Part shown: positions 40,336 to 43,621 of the stretch, one piece after another | Layout of the letters: each line of letters starts with the position of its first letter | How positions within the stretch are numbered: the stretch's first letter is position 1 | Assembly: GCA_002633005.1 (NCBI GenBank) | Contig: NMRA01000276.1 | Coordinates: 458,824-502,444 of the forward strand | DNA from: Phoronis australis | Taxonomy: Eukaryota > Phoronida > Phoronidae | Reading direction: 5' to 3' | Length of the DNA stretch: 43,621 bases | Notes under the pieces: generated by a model | What the model was told of the DNA's origin: nothing | The model's input: the letters and a program-made list of their open reading frames with translations, nothing else | The model's database searches: none | Translations under genes and position numbers: made by a program

Positions 40336-42107
40336 TCATTATTATGTTCACATTCGATCATCGTTTAGTACAGACAATTTACACTTATTAACAAAAACAT
40401 GAACTTCACAACATTTCTTTTCACTTACATCTCTTCATTTGCTTGCATAACTTTTGAAAAATATATGGACAGTTCTCAAGAGACAACTGGAATCTTAAAA
40501 CTAATTCTAAGGCCTGGGGACACAATTAAAAAGTCAGGTACTTGTNTAAACTTGTTCTCGCTTTCGTGCAACCCCATTTCCTCATCCTGGCCACCATTCC
40601 CATACGTTTCTTCATAGTATTCGTTCAATTCTTGCTCTTAATCGTCGTCACTTTCAAATTCCCTGGTCTCCGCCATTGTTCAATGCTAGTCACTGATCTC
40701 TTGTGTTCAACCCATGACGTCACATGGCGGGAAATGTGAAAATTGGCAAAATTGAAAGAAAAATCAAAATTTTGAGCTAATTACACAAAATAAACATGGG
40801 TTTAGCTAAATTTTACGTCATACATTTAGTCTGTGGCCACTGGTAATTCAAAATGTGCAAAAATCCATGGCGTGTACTGTTTAAGGCAGACTACAAGAAC
40901 TGGCAAGGGCACCCCACACCACTTTCACTAATTCTGGTGATAACATTAATGAGAGTGAAAAAAAAATAACATTGCAAGTGACAAATGAACTACTAGCCTG
41001 TTGTGAAACTGATTGATGCTGATGAATCTAGACTTTCATATGGATCAGATATGCAGTTCATGATATCTAATGGTGGTTGACCATCCCCATTTCACTTCAA
41101 AACCAGTACTATCCCCATAGTGGTATCCAGTTATGTAATCGAATTAGCTAGCTCAGACCAAGCCTGATAACATCAGTTAATACCCTGCATTGTTGGCTTT
41201 GCCAGGTCTACTAAAGAACTGCTTGAGAATAGACAGTCACTCACCAAGAGGGATAGTAAATTTAAGCAACTAATCATATATTCCTAACAATGTTTATGCA
41301 CACTGCTAGGTCATTGTTCATTTTTTCTTAGAACTTGACCATTTAATTCTAATGCAATCACCTTAGAATTAAAGTATTTTAGGTGCATAATAACTTATTA
41401 AACTTTAAGTTCATTCTATGCTGGATTTTTCATGGACATTTTTCATACCAGTATAAGCAACTGTAGTACCCAAAACAGTGAACAAGTTTGTCACAAAAGC
41501 ACTGTATTCTCTAGATTCAATTCATGTGTTATATTTGAGGATTCTTTTGGCCTGAAATTTGTTGTTCTGTCTTTAATAAATTTGTATTTTTTTCTTTTCT
41601 TTGTTTGCACTTTTACTTTTTACAATCTTTAAACCTCTGCTTTACACCATTGCTTTTCACCAGGTTCCTTATTTCTGGGTGTACAATCTCAAAATCTCTG
41701 AATCAAAGTTTAACTGTTATAAACCAGTTGACACACTGGCTGGTTGACCTCCAAGCTGTATTGACCATTTATTGCTCTGTTTGGATCACATTACCATGCA
41801 GAGGACAACAGGAGACCGGCAATTTAACTTCAGTGCCTAAGAAAGATTTCCTACACCTTGGCTAGAGTGATAGGGTCTCTATACATTGAAGCAAAGATTC
41901 CTCAATTTATAACGCAATATGGTGGAACAGTAAAATTTTATTTTGTCAAATTTTTCAACAAAAGTAAAAAGGATGAAAACATTTACTTCGCTACTTGTTA
42001 AACTGGAAAATGGCAACTTTGGCAATTGTTTTTGTTCTAAATTGTGGAATCTGCTGATATAACAAGGAGAACCCAAAACTACGGCAGCCGCATTTTTGCA
42101 CATCCAA
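40336..42107. mobile_element. Insertion of about 1.8 kb into the satellite
   Basis: The satellite breaks after GTGGAGCTCA and resumes at TATCAATGTGTCAACATGA near 42112, with about 55 bp of a unit missing. The insert holds the inverted gene remnant at 40548-40676 and otherwise unrecognised sequence. No clear terminal repeats or target duplication are seen. Confidence 0.6.
40548..40676 (-). pseudogene. Decayed small acidic protein gene, LRPYELDP family, copy 3 (5' part)
   Basis: An ATG at 40676 opens MAETREFESDDD and then meets TAA (40640-40638). The frame continues after it as EQELNEYYEETYGNGGQDEE and MGLHESEN before an undetermined base at 40545. It corresponds to 13805-13931 codon by codon, and the upstream 210 bp (to 40888) match too. 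This copy keeps the ATG that 13805 lost, but has a stop that 13805 lacks. The LRPYELDP part is absent. Confidence 0.6.
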
Positions 42108-43090
42108 ACTTATCAATGTGTCAACATGAACCATAATTAATCAGTGGGGAACTTGCTGAATGGTTTGTGATGCAGAAACCTACCTCAAGCAGACTCGGGG
42201 GAAAAATCGACATATTGTTTATGCTATTTTACTGCTTTTGGTAGAACCTTAACACAAGCCACGAAATATTCGAATCTTAACGTGCAACAAGCATTGGACA
42301 TAAAAGTATCAGAATTTCTACCCCAATCATAATTAATTATTAAAATTGATAGTTGCGGAACCGTTCCGCATGCGGAACCATTCCGCAAACAATACTTTTG
42401 TGATCCTCACTAGTTTAAAAAAAATTTTCTTGCACATTTCAGTTGAAATATACTCTATTGTCCATAGCATATGGAAATGTCAATGTGTCAACATGAACAA
42501 TGATTGATCAGTGGGGAACTTGCTGAATGGTTTGTGATGCAGAAACCTACCTCAAGCAGACTCGCGAAAAATTGACATCTTGTCTATGCCATTTTACTGC
42601 TTTTGGCAGAACCTTAACACAAGCCATGAAATATTCAAATCTTAACGTACAACAAGCATAAAACATAAAAGTATCAGAATTTCTAACCTAACAATAATTA
42701 ATTAATAAAAGTGACAGTTGCGGAACATTTCTGCATGCGGAACCGTTCCGCAAACTATAGTTTTGTGGAGCTCACAATTTCTTACCTATAAGGTTGAAAT
42801 ATATTCTATTCTCAATAACACGTGAAAATATCAATGTGTCATCATGAGCAATAATTAATCAGTGGGGAACTTGCTGAATGGTTTTTGATGCAGAAACCTA
42901 CCTCTAGCAGACTCAGGGAAAAATTGATATCTTGTCTCTGCCATTTTACTGCATTTGGTAGAATGTTAATACAAGATACGGAATATTCAAATGTTAATGT
43001 GCAACAAGTATGAAACATAAATGTATAAGAACTTGTACCGTAACAATAATTAACTAATAAACGGGACACTTGCGGAACCGTTCCGCAGGA
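42108..43090 (+). repeat. GCGGAAC/GTTCCGC palindrome satellite, part 2
   Basis: About three units of 353-367 bp (starts near 42118, 42485 and 42838), each with AATCAGTGGGGAACTTGCTG and ending in a palindromic box such as TGCGGAACCGTTCCGCATGC (42354-42373). Confidence 0.9.
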
Positions 43091-43621
43091 TGTCAATTTT
43101 ATATTGCAACGGCTTCAATATTTCCCGGTTAAATGGTTTTCTTACATCAGTGTTAGAGCACATTTTTCCATGATTTTTGGGTACCTCAGAATTGGCTTCT
43201 ATGCAAAAATTTAATCGAAAAAAATTAATTTTTAAATTTTTTTTCTTTAATGTCCTGTGTATGTGCAATGACATGAGCAAAAAAGTAAGGTCCCCGAATT
43301 AGTTTTCAAGCTACAGGTATCTTATCTCAAACAGAAAATTCACTTTCTCAAAAATATGCTAAATTTCACAACTACAGCTTTGATTCACCACATGATGATT
43401 TTGCCCTATTGATGGGAATGTGAAAAACGTAAGTTAAAGGGAATAAACTAACGAAACAAATTTCATCGTAAATGAATTAAAATTTGCTGGTGTACAACGA
43501 ATTAAGATGCACACATGTATAGTGTGTGCACTATTGTTTGTTAACGAATTTATTTACGAATGAGTAGAAAGTAAAAATAGCAAAGTACTATTTGAATGAC
43601 CACGTGATTCAACAGCCTAAA
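43091..43621. other. Nothing recognised
   Basis: AT-rich sequence after the satellite. No further exon of the + strand gene is identifiable. Confidence 0.5.

Noticed and set aside
41605-41865. Further exon after exon h (CACCAG/GTTCCTTATTTC)
   Set aside because: An acceptor-like site is followed by about 27 codons and a stop (TGA), with no donor and no similarity to the gene.

Overview
This window looks like intronic and exonic sequence of one long, intron-rich animal gene, heavily loaded with transposable elements. It is eukaryotic: GT-AG introns with matching phases, an animal-type AZUL zinc domain, a Penelope-type reverse transcriptase fragment, solo LTRs, tRNA-derived elements, a THAP-domain remnant, microsatellites and an assembly gap (27938-28521). 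No bacterial-style operon or CRISPR array is present. An invertebrate metazoan, probably marine, fits best; the species cannot be fixed from the sequence alone.

The host gene runs on the + strand. I can join eight exons (8365-8458, 9016-9126, 14682-14736, 15459-15515, 19340-19436, 25420-25535, 32942-33312, 37798-38077). All have AG/GT borders and their phases fit at every junction, giving 393 uninterrupted codons. Exons at 19340 and 25420 together encode an AZUL domain, the zinc-binding N-terminal domain known from the ubiquitin ligase UBE3A, with all its Cys ligands. The rest is Ser/Leu-rich and unlike UBE3A, so I call it an AZUL-containing, probably HECT-type, E3 ligase. The first exons and any catalytic domain lie outside the window.

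The introns are dominated by one repeat family, in blocks at about 9350-10400, 11957-12835, 15642-18960, 29935-32883 and 34845-37325, all in the same orientation as the gene. Its roughly 145-bp subunits each carry a box centred on CTAGTGG. On the opposite strand the best copies read GGCCACTAGGTGGCGC or TGCCACTAGGGGGCAC, which agree with the CTCF core consensus. The gene therefore holds several one-directional clusters of CTCF-like sites delivered by a repeat. Block 5 is split by a solo LTR with a canonical four-unit heat-shock element just upstream of a TATA box, and a sister LTR sits inverted 0.6 kb upstream.

Other regions: 1-7245 holds two copies of a tRNA-like element (one inside a minisatellite with a target duplication) and a Penelope-like fragment between two 547-bp near-identical direct repeats. 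10568-14053, 21950-22352 and 40548-40676 hold decayed copies of a small acidic-protein gene family and a THAP remnant. 28931-29457 and 27601-27729 are short terminal-inverted-repeat elements. 38378-43090 is a complex satellite built around GCGGAAC/GTTCCGC palindromes, interrupted at 40336-42107 by an insertion. Around exon 37798-38077, tandem duplications have copied the acceptor side, a coding octapeptide and the donor side.
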